Counted from the stretch's first letter, positions 53,082-62,458 are shown. The stretch is 64,000 nucleotides of DNA from JAXLXE01 sp046328115 (GCA_046328115.1 JAXLXE010000001.1:2852001-2916000); one strand, 5' to 3'. Notes: generated by a model from the letters alone, not told the origin. Made by a program: numbers and translations.

Positions 53082-54776
53082 CTACTTGCCGGGGGTCAGG
53101 CTGGTGAAATAGTCCTTCACCAGATCCTTCATCCCAATGGGAATGTAGCTACTCTCCAGGCTCTGCACGGCCTTCTCCTGGTAACGCGCGTGCACCTGGG
53201 CATAGTCCACCCGCGCGTCGTTGCGCGTGGCATCCTCAAGATTCGGGTTCTGAAGCGCCTCAGTGGGCTCAAACGGCTGATCCTGATTGATCCGCTCCTG
53301 GCGCGAGGAAGCAAAGATCGGGTCGTAGACCTCTTCACCGCGCGTATTGGGATTGGCACCGGTTCCGGCGCCAGAGCCGCCCGGCTTTTCACCCGGCTGC
53401 CCGCCCTGGCTGCCGGGTGTACCGCGCCCGCCGGCTTCATCGCCCTGATCACCCTCGCCACCAGCCCGCCCTGAGCCTGGCTGCCCACTGGCGGACTGCC
53501 GGCCCTGTCCTTGCTGGCCCTCGCCGCTCTGATTGCCCCGCGCCGATTGGCCGGACTGTCCGGACTGCCCAGGCTGGCCACGGGCCTGCTGGGACGAACG
53601 GCTGATCGCGGAGCGGCTCTGCTGCGACTGTGCCAGCGCGCGCTCTCGCTGATTGGCGGCCCTGAGCTGGCCTGATGCCCGTTCTAGCTGATCGGCGGCG
53701 TTCTGGAGGGCGCCCTGGGCCCCCTCCCCGCCCTCTCCTGATTGCTCGAGCGCATTGGCAGCCTGGCTCATGCTCTGGCCAAGTCCCTGGTTCCCGCGCG
53801 AGGCCCGCTGCCCGGACTGGCGGAGGGAGCGTGCAAGGCGTGCGCGCTCCGAGTCAGACATCTGGTCAAGTCGCTCGCTGATCTGCCGCAGATCGTCCGC
53901 GGCCTGCTTGTAGTCAGCCCGGGCCAGGCTGGAGCCCATCTGGCGCGTGTTGGGATCCTGCGCCAGAGCACCCGCAAGCGCTGACAGCGCATCTTCCAGG
54001 TCCGCGCCGCCCGTCCCGGCAAGCGTCTGGAGCCGCTGCTCCAGCGCCGCCAGCGCGGCTAGAGATTCCTCGCTGCTCGACGATCGCTGATCCAACCCCT
54101 TCGCCGCGTCGCGCAGCGCCTCTTCGATCTGTCGGAGGTCCTCGCCCTGGCTATCAGCCGCTGCTGCCGCGACCTGGTCTGCCAGTTTGCTCAGCCGCTC
54201 CGCCTCCAGTTTCACGGCCTGTTGGACCTGCTCCCGCTGTCGGACGACGCGGCTCATGGAGTTGGGTACCAGCACGAGCGCCACGGCCAGAATGGTCAGC
54301 GCCGCCAGCGTAATAAGCTCACGCCGGGCCAGCTTGATGGGAAACGCCTCCAGTGGCTCCGTGCCGGAGAAGTGCTGGAGCGCGTCACGAAGCTGGAGAC
54401 CCTGCATCATGGCACCGATGGAACCGGCTGAGCTGCCCCCTGCCTGAATCTCGACGGCCGTGGTCAGCCGTTCCTTAAGGCCCAGCTCACGGTCAGCAGC
54501 GCGCGCCAGGCGTGCCATGGGCGGACGCCATGCCACGGTCCAGACGGCCACGGCGCTGAGCAAGAGCAATGGCACGGCAATCAGCCCGGCCGCGGGAACC
54601 AGGTAGGGAAAGACGCGCGCACCGAGCAGCCACACACAGTCCAGCGCCAGGCCCACGATGAGCAGTCGGACCGCCCAGACCACCAGCCACTGGAGCTTGA
54701 ACATGCGGCGAACCAGCGCCAACCGGCTCCACAGCTCGGCTCGCTCGGCCTGACTCGCGACGGCAGCGCTGCTCAC
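53082..54776 (-). CDS. Coiled-coil membrane protein with low-complexity Gln/Gly/Ser region (DUF4175-like)
   Basis: About 564 residues from GTG 54776, which gives a 4-base GTGA overlap with the permease gene; an ATG at 54812 would overlap by 40. Two N-terminal helices (LQWLVVWAVRLLIVGLALD and LVPAAGLIAVPLLLLSAVAV) and a third near residue 185 (LITLAALTILAVALVLVP). Long amphipathic coiled coil at 200-400 (EQVQQAVKLEAERLSKLAD), then a Gln/Gly/Ser-rich stretch (GQSGQSGQSARGNQSGEG) and a short conserved tail. The layout resembles DUF4175 proteins that often neighbour MoxR/VWA genes. Role unknown; it may be a membrane tether or stator for the complex. Confidence 0.75.
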   Translation of the reverse strand: MSSAAVASQAERAELWSRLALVRRMFKLQWLVVWAVRLLIVGLALDCVWLLGARVFPYLVPAAGLIAVPLLLLSAVAVWTVAWRPPMARLARAADRELGLKERLTTAVEIQAGGSSAGSIGAMMQGLQLRDALQHFSGTEPLEAFPIKLARRELITLAALTILAVALVLVPNSMSRVVRQREQVQQAVKLEAERLSKLADQVAAAAADSQGEDLRQIEEALRDAAKGLDQRSSSSEESLAALAALEQRLQTLAGTGGADLEDALSALAGALAQDPNTRQMGSSLARADYKQAADDLRQISERLDQMSDSERARLARSLRQSGQRASRGNQGLGQSMSQAANALEQSGEGGEGAQGALQNAADQLERASGQLRAANQRERALAQSQQSRSAISRSSQQARGQPGQSGQSGQSARGNQSGEGQQGQGRQSASGQPGSGRAGGEGDQGDEAGGRGTPGSQGGQPGEKPGGSGAGTGANPNTRGEEVYDPIFASSRQERINQDQPFEPTEALQNPNLEDATRNDARVDYAQVHARYQEKAVQSLESSYIPIGMKDLVKDYFTSLTPGK

Positions 54777-55732
54777 CGGCGTGGAGCCGATCCAGCCAGC
54801 AATCGGACCCATCGGTACGACCGCAGCCGGTGGCAGGGGTCAATGGCCACGCCGCTCAGCGTGAGCAATGTCGCGATCATCACCACGTACAGCACCATCG
54901 TCAACAGCCAGCGCGGGTAACGCACAAGACCCAGCCCAATGACATCCTGCTGAATACTCTCCAGCAGACCCCGATACTGGAACGGTAACACCTGGGCCAC
55001 CTGGCCGGCGACTTGATCAGGCACGGAGAGCAGGGCGACCCAGGGATTGAGCGCCAGGAGCGGCCGCACACTGGACTCCGCGGAGACCGATGCGCCAACG
55101 ATGTACGCGGCCAGCGTGCCCCACCCTAGGAGCGTGACCACCGTGTAAGTGTACAGCGCCGCCACGGCGGAGCTGCCGGCCCGCGCCGAACAAAACAGCC
55201 CGATGGAGACGAACAGCAGCAGCGATGCCAGCAGCAACAGCGTGGTCAGCAGCACGTCTACCGCGGCGGTGCCCCCGAACATCCAGGAGACCGCGAAGCC
55301 AGGCAGCGCCGTGCACACGACCAGACCCACGAACACCACGGCCGCCGCCAGCTTGCCAAGCACGATCGATCGCGGTAGCAGGCCACTTGAGAGGAGCAGA
55401 TCGAAGGTCCCAGCCTCGCGCTCGCCGCTGACGGCGCTGCTTGCCACGGCTGGAGCCACGGTTGCGATCGCAGACATGAGGCAGGTCGCCATGGCAAAGA
55501 AGAGGAAAACCCCTCGGTAGCCCGTGACGAGCTGCGACATCGTGGTCGTAGTCCCGCTCGCCACGCTCTGCCCGATTGAGGGGACGATCGTCGGCACACT
55601 GGTGATCAGCAGCCAGAAGCTAGCCTGCACCAGACCGATGAACAGCACCACGGCCATCGTCAACACCGCGTACGTGAGCTTTCCCTGCAGACGAGATTGC
55701 AGTTCGGTAGACATGACAGCGGCCCAGCTCAT
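54773..55732 (-). CDS. ABC-2 type transporter permease
   Basis: 319 residues, six or more hydrophobic helices: LTYAVLTMAVVLFIGLVQA, FLFFAMATCLMSAIATVAPA, then the characteristic cytoplasmic SGEREAGTFDLLLSSGLLPR and further helices. The SGERE-GTFDLLL segment is the NosY/ABC-2 signature that contacts the ATPase. It overlaps the ATPase gene by ATGA, so they form one transporter. The direction is probably export or lipid/polymer handling; the substrate is unknown. Confidence 0.87.
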   Translation of the reverse strand: MSWAAVMSTELQSRLQGKLTYAVLTMAVVLFIGLVQASFWLLITSVPTIVPSIGQSVASGTTTTMSQLVTGYRGVFLFFAMATCLMSAIATVAPAVASSAVSGEREAGTFDLLLSSGLLPRSIVLGKLAAAVVFVGLVVCTALPGFAVSWMFGGTAAVDVLLTTLLLLASLLLFVSIGLFCSARAGSSAVAALYTYTVVTLLGWGTLAAYIVGASVSAESSVRPLLALNPWVALLSVPDQVAGQVAQVLPFQYRGLLESIQQDVIGLGLVRYPRWLLTMVLYVVMIATLLTLSGVAIDPCHRLRSYRWVRLLAGSAPRR

Positions 55733-56694
55733 GCGGAGCGTCGCTCCCCGTTGTCGTCAGCCCGGACAGCGGCGGAAAGCGCCGCGGACACCTCGTCAAG
55801 ATCGCGCGGACCACGGCCAAACTGCGCCACGTTTGCTCCGGACTGCACCACCGCGGCCAGGACCGACGAGAGCCCGCCCTGATCCCCATCAAACACAAAC
55901 GACAGGCCCCACTCCTCCTGCTCCACGCCCGTCACCCCAGGCAGCGTCGTCAGCAGCTCGCTCACGGCCTCCCGCGCCTCGAATACGTCAAGCCAGACGC
56001 GCTGTCGCCCAGAGCGACCGGCTCGAAGCGCGTCCTCGATCGGCGCCACGCTGATGATCTGTCCCTCCACCAGCACGGCCACGGAATCGCACATCTGCGC
56101 CAGATCCGCAAGGAGGTGGCTGGAGATCAACACCGTGGTGCCCATGCCGCGGATCTCGCGCAGCACCTCCGTAAGCTCCAACCTGCCACGCCCGTCCAGC
56201 CCCCCCAATGGGTCGTCCAGAACCAGGAGCGGCGGGTTGTTCAGCAACGCTCGGGCCAGCGCCAGGCGCCGACGAGCGCCGCGTGACAGCCGCGCCGCTT
56301 CCGTGTGCCGCGCATCGTACAGGTCCACCACCCGTAGCATGGTCTCCACCGTGCTCCGACGCTCCCACTGCGAGACTCCTCCGGCACGAGCGAAGAACTC
56401 CAGGTATTGCAGGATCGTCAGGCGCGGATACACCCCAAGCTGATCAGGGACAAACCCAACCTGCCGTCGTAGCTCCGCCGCGTTTCGGCGCGGGTCCAGG
56501 CCCAGTATCTGCACGGTGCCGGCGGACGGAAACTCCAGCCCGGCAACGAGTCGGAGCAACGTGCTCTTGCCGGAGCCGTTGGGTCCAATCAGGCCCAGGC
56601 TCGCGCCCTCTGGCACCCGCAGGGTCACTCGGTCCAGGATTGGGCGGCCATTGCCCAGCAACACGGTAGCGCCGTCTAACTCAATGGGCTGCAC
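55729..56694 (-). CDS. ABC transporter ATP-binding protein
   Basis: 321 residues. Walker A LIGPNGSGKSTLLRLVAGLE near residue 36, Q-loop region RQVGFVPDQLGVYPRL, signature AARLSRGARRRLALARAL, Walker B LLVLDDPLGGLDGRGR, and switch His in VLISSHLLADLAQ. The Walker B catalytic position is Asp (LDDP) rather than the usual Glu (LDEP), which may slow hydrolysis. The C-terminal 100 residues form an extra beta domain as in gliding/ABC-2 exporters. Eight bases separate it from the large exported membrane gene upstream. Confidence 0.9.
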   Translation of the reverse strand: MQPIELDGATVLLGNGRPILDRVTLRVPEGASLGLIGPNGSGKSTLLRLVAGLEFPSAGTVQILGLDPRRNAAELRRQVGFVPDQLGVYPRLTILQYLEFFARAGGVSQWERRSTVETMLRVVDLYDARHTEAARLSRGARRRLALARALLNNPPLLVLDDPLGGLDGRGRLELTEVLREIRGMGTTVLISSHLLADLAQMCDSVAVLVEGQIISVAPIEDALRAGRSGRQRVWLDVFEAREAVSELLTTLPGVTGVEQEEWGLSFVFDGDQGGLSSVLAAVVQSGANVAQFGRGPRDLDEVSAALSAAVRADDNGERRSA

Positions 56695-56702
56695 GGCGGT
56701 CC

Positions 56703-59135
56703 CTAGCGCATCACACCCGAGGCGGTGACGTCAAACCGAGAGAACGTCACCCCTGAGACCCCGGAGTCCGGCGGCGCGCGAAACGTGTATCGCACGCGTA
56801 TGTCACCCACCGCGGATACGTACGGCTGGGGATCACGCAGCAGGTTCCTGCCGAAAGCCACGGTGCGATCCTCCCACTCGGACGTGCGCCAGTTGAACAC
56901 GGAGAGCTCGCCGATCGGGACGGTCAACGTCTGCGGTCCACGGAGTCGGCCATCCAGGTTGAAGTAGAGTCCGTCAAGCAGGAAGCGGTCGTTGGCGGTG
57001 GGGAGCGAGAACTGCAGCGCCACCGACTCGCCATTGCCCAGCTCGTAGCTGCCGTATTGCTGCCGATTCAGCGTGGTGGCGCCGAGCTGGCGGCGGGTGA
57101 TGGTCGTCGGCGGCAGCTCGCCCTCGTAGCCCTTCGCGAGACCTATCGGCAGCGTCTGGATGAGCAAGCTGTTCTCCACGGAAGCCGGTCGCGACTCACC
57201 CACCGTGATCGGTACGTTCAAAGACTCCACCCAGCCCAGGATGAGCGGACCGCTCATGTCCAGGCGAGAGAAGTTGAAGCCAGCGCCAAACGCGGAGTCC
57301 AGGATATCTCGCCGGGCCGCGTCAGATGGCTTCTTGCCGGCCGCGGCGTTCGGGTACAGCGTGTTGGAGAAGGAGCTCGGGGGGCCAAAGCCAGCCTTGG
57401 CCGCGGTCGGCAGAGGGATGGAGACCTCGCGGGACTCGCCCGCCTTGAAGTCGCCCAACCTGGTGACCTCGAAGTCAATGATCACCGCAACGTCAGACAC
57501 GGGCGTGTCCAACCCGTTTGCGATGGACCCCACAAGCTGGCGTCCCTCGACTCGGAGATCGGAGTCAAGCAGACCCGCAATCGGCGCCGGACCATCGACC
57601 AGGAATGTGCCGAGATTTCCACCGTTGAGCTGCAGCGAATCAAGCTCCGGCATGTCGCCGCCGGCAACTCGGAATGCCCAGCCACCGGGGTCGGCCTGCG
57701 CATCCCGAGGGAATGGGTAAAGGAGCCCGCTGATCAGCGTACGCTCACCGCCACGCACATTGAACGCCCCGGTCTGGCGCGTGAGCATGCTGACGTACGT
57801 CCGCGAGAAGGCTGGCGCGTGCCCGTTCGCGCGTACCACTGAGATCTTGTTCAGCACCACGTCGCTGTCCTGCGCCGCGCCGGCGAGGGCGAAGGCCGCC
57901 ACGGAGCCCACCAGGGTGAGCGCCGGAACCGTGTAGAGCGACCAGCGGAGCTGCCCAAAGCGGCTCAGCACCACGTAGTTGAGCGGCCCAACGACTACAG
58001 CAAAGCCCAGGAGCAGCCAGATCAGCGGTCCGACGGCGGGAGACGGAAGCGCGCTGACATCCACAAGCGCGGCGCGTGGCATCCGTCCCCATCCGGTGAA
58101 CGTGGCGGATGCGGATGAGCTGGAGCCCATGCCACCCGCCGCGTGGGCCAGAACGTATCGCCAGACACCGGCGGAGCCGGTCCAGCTTCGGAGCGGCTCT
58201 ACTGACGGGTCTACCGCCAGGTAGAGAACGGTGCCCAGGCCGCGGCGGGCTGCCGCGATCAATGGCACGCCGTCTTGTTCCACAACCACCGAGCCATCCG
58301 AAACGATGCCCTGGGACACGAGCCACGGTCCCTGGACTGCAAGCGGAACGCTCTCGAACTCCGCCAGCGCACTGAGAGAATCCAGGCTGGTCAGCCCGCT
58401 CACCTTCACCGGCAACAAAGCAGGTGGCAGGGTTCCCATCGTCCGCTGCCACGTCGGCCCGCCGATCACCACCAGCAAGCCGCCGCTGTGCACCCAGGTG
58501 GAGAGGGCGGCGCGCTGACTCTCCAGCATGGAGCCCGTGGAGATATTGTCGAAGACCAGGCAGTCCAACGAGGACAAGAGCTGGGGCCGCGTGGGCAAGT
58601 CGGCGACTTCCAGGTGGGCGATGCGAGCGCGGCGCAGCGGCGCCGGCAGCTCAACGCCTGCCAGGTAGTCCAGCGCGGGTCCATTGCGTGAGAGCACCCC
58701 GCACAGCAGGTCACCGGTGGCAACGCGTGAGAGCTGGACCTCCTGCTCCGCCACCACGTTTCCACCCTCTACCAGGCGAGCGAATATCTTTTGCGTGTTC
58801 GTGCGTAGCTCCGCCTCCAGCGTGATCCGCTTGTGCGACCGACGCGGGAGAATTGCCGGGGCCACGTACACGGTGGGCGCCCGCATGAACGGGCTCCGCG
58901 TGGCGGCCGCGTCAGTGACGGCGATCTGGATCTCGCCGTCGAGGTCGGCACCATCATTCCGCAGATCGACTTCGATCGGAAGCCAGCCACCGATCTTACC
59001 AATCCCGTCGAATCCGGCCCTGACGGTCATCTGCGCCGCCGACGCTGCACCAACTGGAGCGGGCGCCGCGCCGAGCGCAGTGAGGCCCACAAGCGCCAGG
59101 AGGGCTAGCCAGTACCTCAAGTTACGCGCCGTCAC
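56703..59135 (-). CDS. Large exported membrane protein with amidotransferase-like domain
   Basis: About 810 residues from GTG 59135, which places a signal peptide at the start (YWLALLALVGLTALGAAP). The frame runs on to 59291 without a ribosome site, so the start is approximate. An Ig-like domain follows (GGWLPIEVDLRNDGADLDGE), then an amidotransferase-like fold (LLSSLDCLVFDNISTGSML, STWVHSGGLLVVIGGPTW), two helices near residue 400 (VGPLIWLLLGFAVVVGPLNY and VPALTLVGSVAAFALAGAA), and further beta domains. It opens the nine-gene operon and probably faces outside as the anchor of the ABC-2/VWA system. I do not recognise a named family. Confidence 0.7.
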   Translation of the reverse strand: MTARNLRYWLALLALVGLTALGAAPAPVGAASAAQMTVRAGFDGIGKIGGWLPIEVDLRNDGADLDGEIQIAVTDAAATRSPFMRAPTVYVAPAILPRRSHKRITLEAELRTNTQKIFARLVEGGNVVAEQEVQLSRVATGDLLCGVLSRNGPALDYLAGVELPAPLRRARIAHLEVADLPTRPQLLSSLDCLVFDNISTGSMLESQRAALSTWVHSGGLLVVIGGPTWQRTMGTLPPALLPVKVSGLTSLDSLSALAEFESVPLAVQGPWLVSQGIVSDGSVVVEQDGVPLIAAARRGLGTVLYLAVDPSVEPLRSWTGSAGVWRYVLAHAAGGMGSSSSASATFTGWGRMPRAALVDVSALPSPAVGPLIWLLLGFAVVVGPLNYVVLSRFGQLRWSLYTVPALTLVGSVAAFALAGAAQDSDVVLNKISVVRANGHAPAFSRTYVSMLTRQTGAFNVRGGERTLISGLLYPFPRDAQADPGGWAFRVAGGDMPELDSLQLNGGNLGTFLVDGPAPIAGLLDSDLRVEGRQLVGSIANGLDTPVSDVAVIIDFEVTRLGDFKAGESREVSIPLPTAAKAGFGPPSSFSNTLYPNAAAGKKPSDAARRDILDSAFGAGFNFSRLDMSGPLILGWVESLNVPITVGESRPASVENSLLIQTLPIGLAKGYEGELPPTTITRRQLGATTLNRQQYGSYELGNGESVALQFSLPTANDRFLLDGLYFNLDGRLRGPQTLTVPIGELSVFNWRTSEWEDRTVAFGRNLLRDPQPYVSAVGDIRVRYTFRAPPDSGVSGVTFSRFDVTASGVMR

Positions 59136-59356
59136 CGACTGGGTGCCAGGTGGCAGGAGCGCAACGGCGCCCGCTGCTCGGCAATGTACCGCGGCACGGG
59201 CCGGGGCCCGCGTCGGTCCCAAGTACGCCAAACAGTACCACGGACGGGCTCCCAAGTCCATGAATCGCGCGCAGCCTCGCGCTGGGTGCACCGGGTGCGG
59301 GGCCGCACACGAGGCGCACCCCTTTAACGGAGCAGCGCGGCAATCGGATCAGTGAG

Positions 59357-59385
59357 TTGAGTGGGGGAGATGCCGGCAGTACAAT
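59357..59385 (+). promoter_or_regulatory. Promoter of the third peptide-type binding protein
   Basis: TTGAGT (59357-59362), 17 bases, TACAAT (59380-59385), 57 bases before the ATG at 59443. Confidence 0.6.
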
Positions 59386-59442
59386 CCGCACGTCGCCTGG
59401 GCAACCCATCGGGGGTCTGGTGATGTTCTCGGAGGTTCCACT

Positions 59443-61197
59443 ATGTGGCGTGAGCGCGTGACAAGACGTGCAATGATGCAGCGGACGGCCGCACTGGCCG
59501 CCCTTGGGGGGCCGTTGGCGCTCCTGACCGCGTGCGGCCAGTCCGCCGCCCCGGCCAAACCCGCCGCGCCGGCCCAGGGCAGCGCGCCCGCCCCCACCAC
59601 GGCTCCCGCCGTGAAGCCCGCCGAATCCAAGCCAGCGGAGGTCGCCAAACCCGCGGAGGCGAAGCCGGCTGCCGCCGCGAAGCCCACCGCGCCGGAGGAC
59701 CTCCAGGTCCTCGCCACCGGGGCACCCAAACGCGGCGGCACCCTCAAGGCTGTGGTGGTCAATGACTTCGTCACCATGTGGCCGGCCATCACCACCGGTC
59801 CGACAGCCCGCATGTGCTACGACTGGCTCGTTCGCTGGGCCAAGGGCGCGGACGGCAAGTGGGGGCCCGCTCCGATGCTGGCCGAGTCTTGGGACATCAC
59901 AGACAAGGCCGCCACGTTCAAGCTCCGTCGCGGCGTCAAGTTTCACGACGGCTCCGACTTCAACGCGGAGGCCGTCCGCTGGAACGTTGAGACCTGGATC
60001 AAGCACCCCAAGTCGCTCGCGAAGTCGGACCTGGCCTTCATCGCCACCGATACACCAGCCGAGGTGGTGGATGACTACACCGTAAAGATCAACCTGAAGG
60101 CGCCCGCTGGTCCCCTGCTAGCCACGCTGTCCAACGCGTTCCGCACCACCGGCATCGTGTCCAAGACCGCCTACGAAAAGCTCGGCGATGCCGGCCTGAA
60201 TCTCCAGGCGGTCGGCACCGGTCCCTTCATGTGGGAGAGCTTCCAGAGTGGCGCCCAGCTTGTGGTCAAGAAGAACCCCAACTACTGGGCCAAGGGGGCG
60301 GATGGCCAGCCGCTGCCGTACCTGGACGGCGTCACGTACCGCTTCGTCCCGGATGATTCCGTCCGTTTCACCGAGGTTCGCTCCGGCAACGCCGACATCT
60401 GCGAGCTGATCCGCGGCCGAGACGTGCCGGCCGTGAAGCAGGATCCCAATCTAGTCTACTTTGAAGATCCCACGGCGGGGATCCTTCACCGGTTCTTCTT
60501 CAATGGCAAGCAGGGCATCTTCAAGGACAACCTGAAGCTCCGCCAGGCCATCCACCACGCCTTTGACCGCGAGGCCATGGCCAAGGCGCTCGGCGCAGGC
60601 CTGGGCGCAGTCCAGTACTACGAGCTCACTCCGGCCGCTGTGGGGTTTGACGCCACCCTGCCAAAGTACGAGTTCGATCTGGACAAGGCCAAGAAGCTGA
60701 TAGCGGAGTCTGGCGTGAAGACTCCGCTGGACGTGCGGCTCACGGTGATCACCCGCGAGATCGACCAGCAGCAGGCCCAGATGATGGCCCAGATGCTGGA
60801 CAAGATCGGCATCAAGATCAACATCGAGTCGCTGGAGCGCGTCGCCTGGGGTCAAAAGGTGCGCCAGGCCAACGACTTCGAGATGGCCACCCAGCGGACG
60901 GACTCCCGCATCGATCCAGATCAGATGACGCTGCCGTGGTCGGCGGACGGCCCCGCGGCGTACATCCGCACTGACGCTCCGGGCGTCAATTCCTGCCTGG
61001 ACGAGGGGCGCAGCACGACCGATGCCACCAAGCGACAGGCTATCTACGCAAAGTGCCAGACCGCCATGCACGACTCGGCATTCTGGGGCCACATGTGGCT
61101 GCTCAAATGGAACTACCTGATGAACAAGCGGGTCAAGACCCCCGCCCCGTTCTTCCAGGAGATGTGGATGGAGGAGACCCTCTTCCTGGAGGGTTGA
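59443..61197 (+). CDS. ABC transporter substrate-binding lipoprotein, family 5
   Basis: 584 residues, ATG 59443, with GGAGG in the leader. Export signal with a twin-arginine-like VTRRAMMQRTAALAALGGP and lipobox LLTAC, followed by an Ala/Lys/Pro linker (AKPAAPAQGSAPAPTTAPA). SBP_bac_5 domain: TFKLRRGVKFHDGSDFNAEA, VGTGPFMWESFQSGAQLVV and LKLRQAIHHAFDREAMAKAL. No permease genes follow; the next gene is a CoA-transferase after a hairpin, so its permeases are elsewhere or it is an orphan receptor. The ligand is probably a peptide or organic acid. Confidence 0.92.
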   Translation: MWRERVTRRAMMQRTAALAALGGPLALLTACGQSAAPAKPAAPAQGSAPAPTTAPAVKPAESKPAEVAKPAEAKPAAAAKPTAPEDLQVLATGAPKRGGTLKAVVVNDFVTMWPAITTGPTARMCYDWLVRWAKGADGKWGPAPMLAESWDITDKAATFKLRRGVKFHDGSDFNAEAVRWNVETWIKHPKSLAKSDLAFIATDTPAEVVDDYTVKINLKAPAGPLLATLSNAFRTTGIVSKTAYEKLGDAGLNLQAVGTGPFMWESFQSGAQLVVKKNPNYWAKGADGQPLPYLDGVTYRFVPDDSVRFTEVRSGNADICELIRGRDVPAVKQDPNLVYFEDPTAGILHRFFFNGKQGIFKDNLKLRQAIHHAFDREAMAKALGAGLGAVQYYELTPAAVGFDATLPKYEFDLDKAKKLIAESGVKTPLDVRLTVITREIDQQQAQMMAQMLDKIGIKINIESLERVAWGQKVRQANDFEMATQRTDSRIDPDQMTLPWSADGPAAYIRTDAPGVNSCLDEGRSTTDATKRQAIYAKCQTAMHDSAFWGHMWLLKWNYLMNKRVKTPAPFFQEMWMEETLFLEG

Positions 61198-61224
61198 TCC
61201 CGCGAATTACCGAATCCCGTCATC

Positions 61225-61254
61225 CGTGGGGTGGGCACCGCGTCCCACCCCACG
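61225..61254 (+). promoter_or_regulatory. Intercistronic hairpin after the binding-protein gene
   Basis: CGTGGGGTGGG/CCCACCCCACG, a perfect 11-bp stem with an 8-base loop, 27 bases after the stop. No T-run. Third example of this arrangement in the window. Confidence 0.55.
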
Positions 61255-61273
61255 CCTGTGCTCAGGAGACCCC

Positions 61274-62458
61274 ATGCCCGGACCTCTCGACGGCCTCCGC
61301 GCCCTGGACTTCACCGTAGCCCTTGCTGGACCATTCTGCGGCTTGCTGCTGGCCGACCTCGGCGCGGACGTCATCAAGATAGAACCGCCGGATCTAGACG
61401 CGCATCGCTCCGGCGGCATCGAGAAATACGGCGGCGAAAGTCCCCACTTTCTAGTGGTCAACCGCAACAAGCGCGGCATGAGCCTCGATCTCAAGGTGGA
61501 CTCTGCCCGCGAGGTCTTTTACCGCCTGGTCAAGAGCGCCGACATCCTGGTGCAAAACTACCGTCCCGGTGTGATGAAGCGGCTCGGCGCGGACTATGAG
61601 ACGCTCCGCAAGATCAATCCAAGGCTGATCTATTGCTCGATCTCTGGCTTCGGAGCGGGCAGCCCTTACGAGGATCTGGCCGGCCTGGACCTCATTGCCC
61701 AGGGCATGAGCGGCTTGATGAGCGTCACCGGCGATCCAGAAAGCGGTGCGCCCGTCAAAGCCGGGACCCCGGTCACCGATATGGGCAGCGGCATGTACGG
61801 CGTCATCGGGATCCTCTCGGCGCTGTACCACCGCGAGAAGACCGGCGAGGGCCAGGCAGTAGAGGCCACCCTGCTGGATACGCCGCTCTCCTGGCTCACC
61901 TGGCGCGCCTCTGAGTACTGGGCATATGGTGAGGCGCCCGGTCCCCAGGGCAGCGGTCTTGGGGCGTATCGCGCTTTCCAGGCGTCGGACGGCCGCTGGG
62001 TCAACATTGGCCCCACCCACCGATCGTGGAGGGCAGCCTGCGAGGTGCTCGGCGTCCCGGAGCTCATTGATGACGAGCGATTCAAAAACCAGACCGCCCG
62101 CCACGAGCACCACAAGGAGCTGTCCGCGCTGTTCCAGGAGGCGTTTCGAAAGCACGACGCTGCCTACTGGATCGATGCGTTCAAGGGCGTTGGTATCCCC
62201 ACCGGACCCATCAAGACGATCGACGAGGTCCTGGAGAACGACCCACACGTGAAGGCGCGCGAGATGGTGGTGGAAGTCCAGCACCCGCTGTTCGGCACGC
62301 AGAAGGCACTGGGCGTCCCGGTAAAGCTATCCGCCACGCCGGGCGCCGTCACCCGCGCGGCACCAACGCTGGGACAGCACAATGAAGAGCTGTTGCGAGA
62401 GCTCGGCTACTCGGCGGAGGAGATCGCGGCCCTCAGGACCGGCGGCGCGATCAGTTAG
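61274..62458 (+). CDS. CaiB/BaiF family CoA-transferase
   Basis: 394 residues from ATG 61274, with CAGGAGAC upstream. Family III CoA-transferase: LDFTVALAGPFCGLLLADLG, DVIKIEPPDLDAH, the nucleophile Asp in YEDLAGLDLIAQGMSGLM, and VTDMGSGMYGVIGILSALY. It moves CoA between carboxylic acids through an aspartyl-CoA intermediate. It follows a binding-protein gene after a hairpin and could activate the imported acid. The exact acids are unknown. Its 3' end overlaps the convergent small gene by 8 bases. Confidence 0.92.
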   Translation: MPGPLDGLRALDFTVALAGPFCGLLLADLGADVIKIEPPDLDAHRSGGIEKYGGESPHFLVVNRNKRGMSLDLKVDSAREVFYRLVKSADILVQNYRPGVMKRLGADYETLRKINPRLIYCSISGFGAGSPYEDLAGLDLIAQGMSGLMSVTGDPESGAPVKAGTPVTDMGSGMYGVIGILSALYHREKTGEGQAVEATLLDTPLSWLTWRASEYWAYGEAPGPQGSGLGAYRAFQASDGRWVNIGPTHRSWRAACEVLGVPELIDDERFKNQTARHEHHKELSALFQEAFRKHDAAYWIDAFKGVGIPTGPIKTIDEVLENDPHVKAREMVVEVQHPLFGTQKALGVPVKLSATPGAVTRAAPTLGQHNEELLRELGYSAEEIAALRTGGAIS

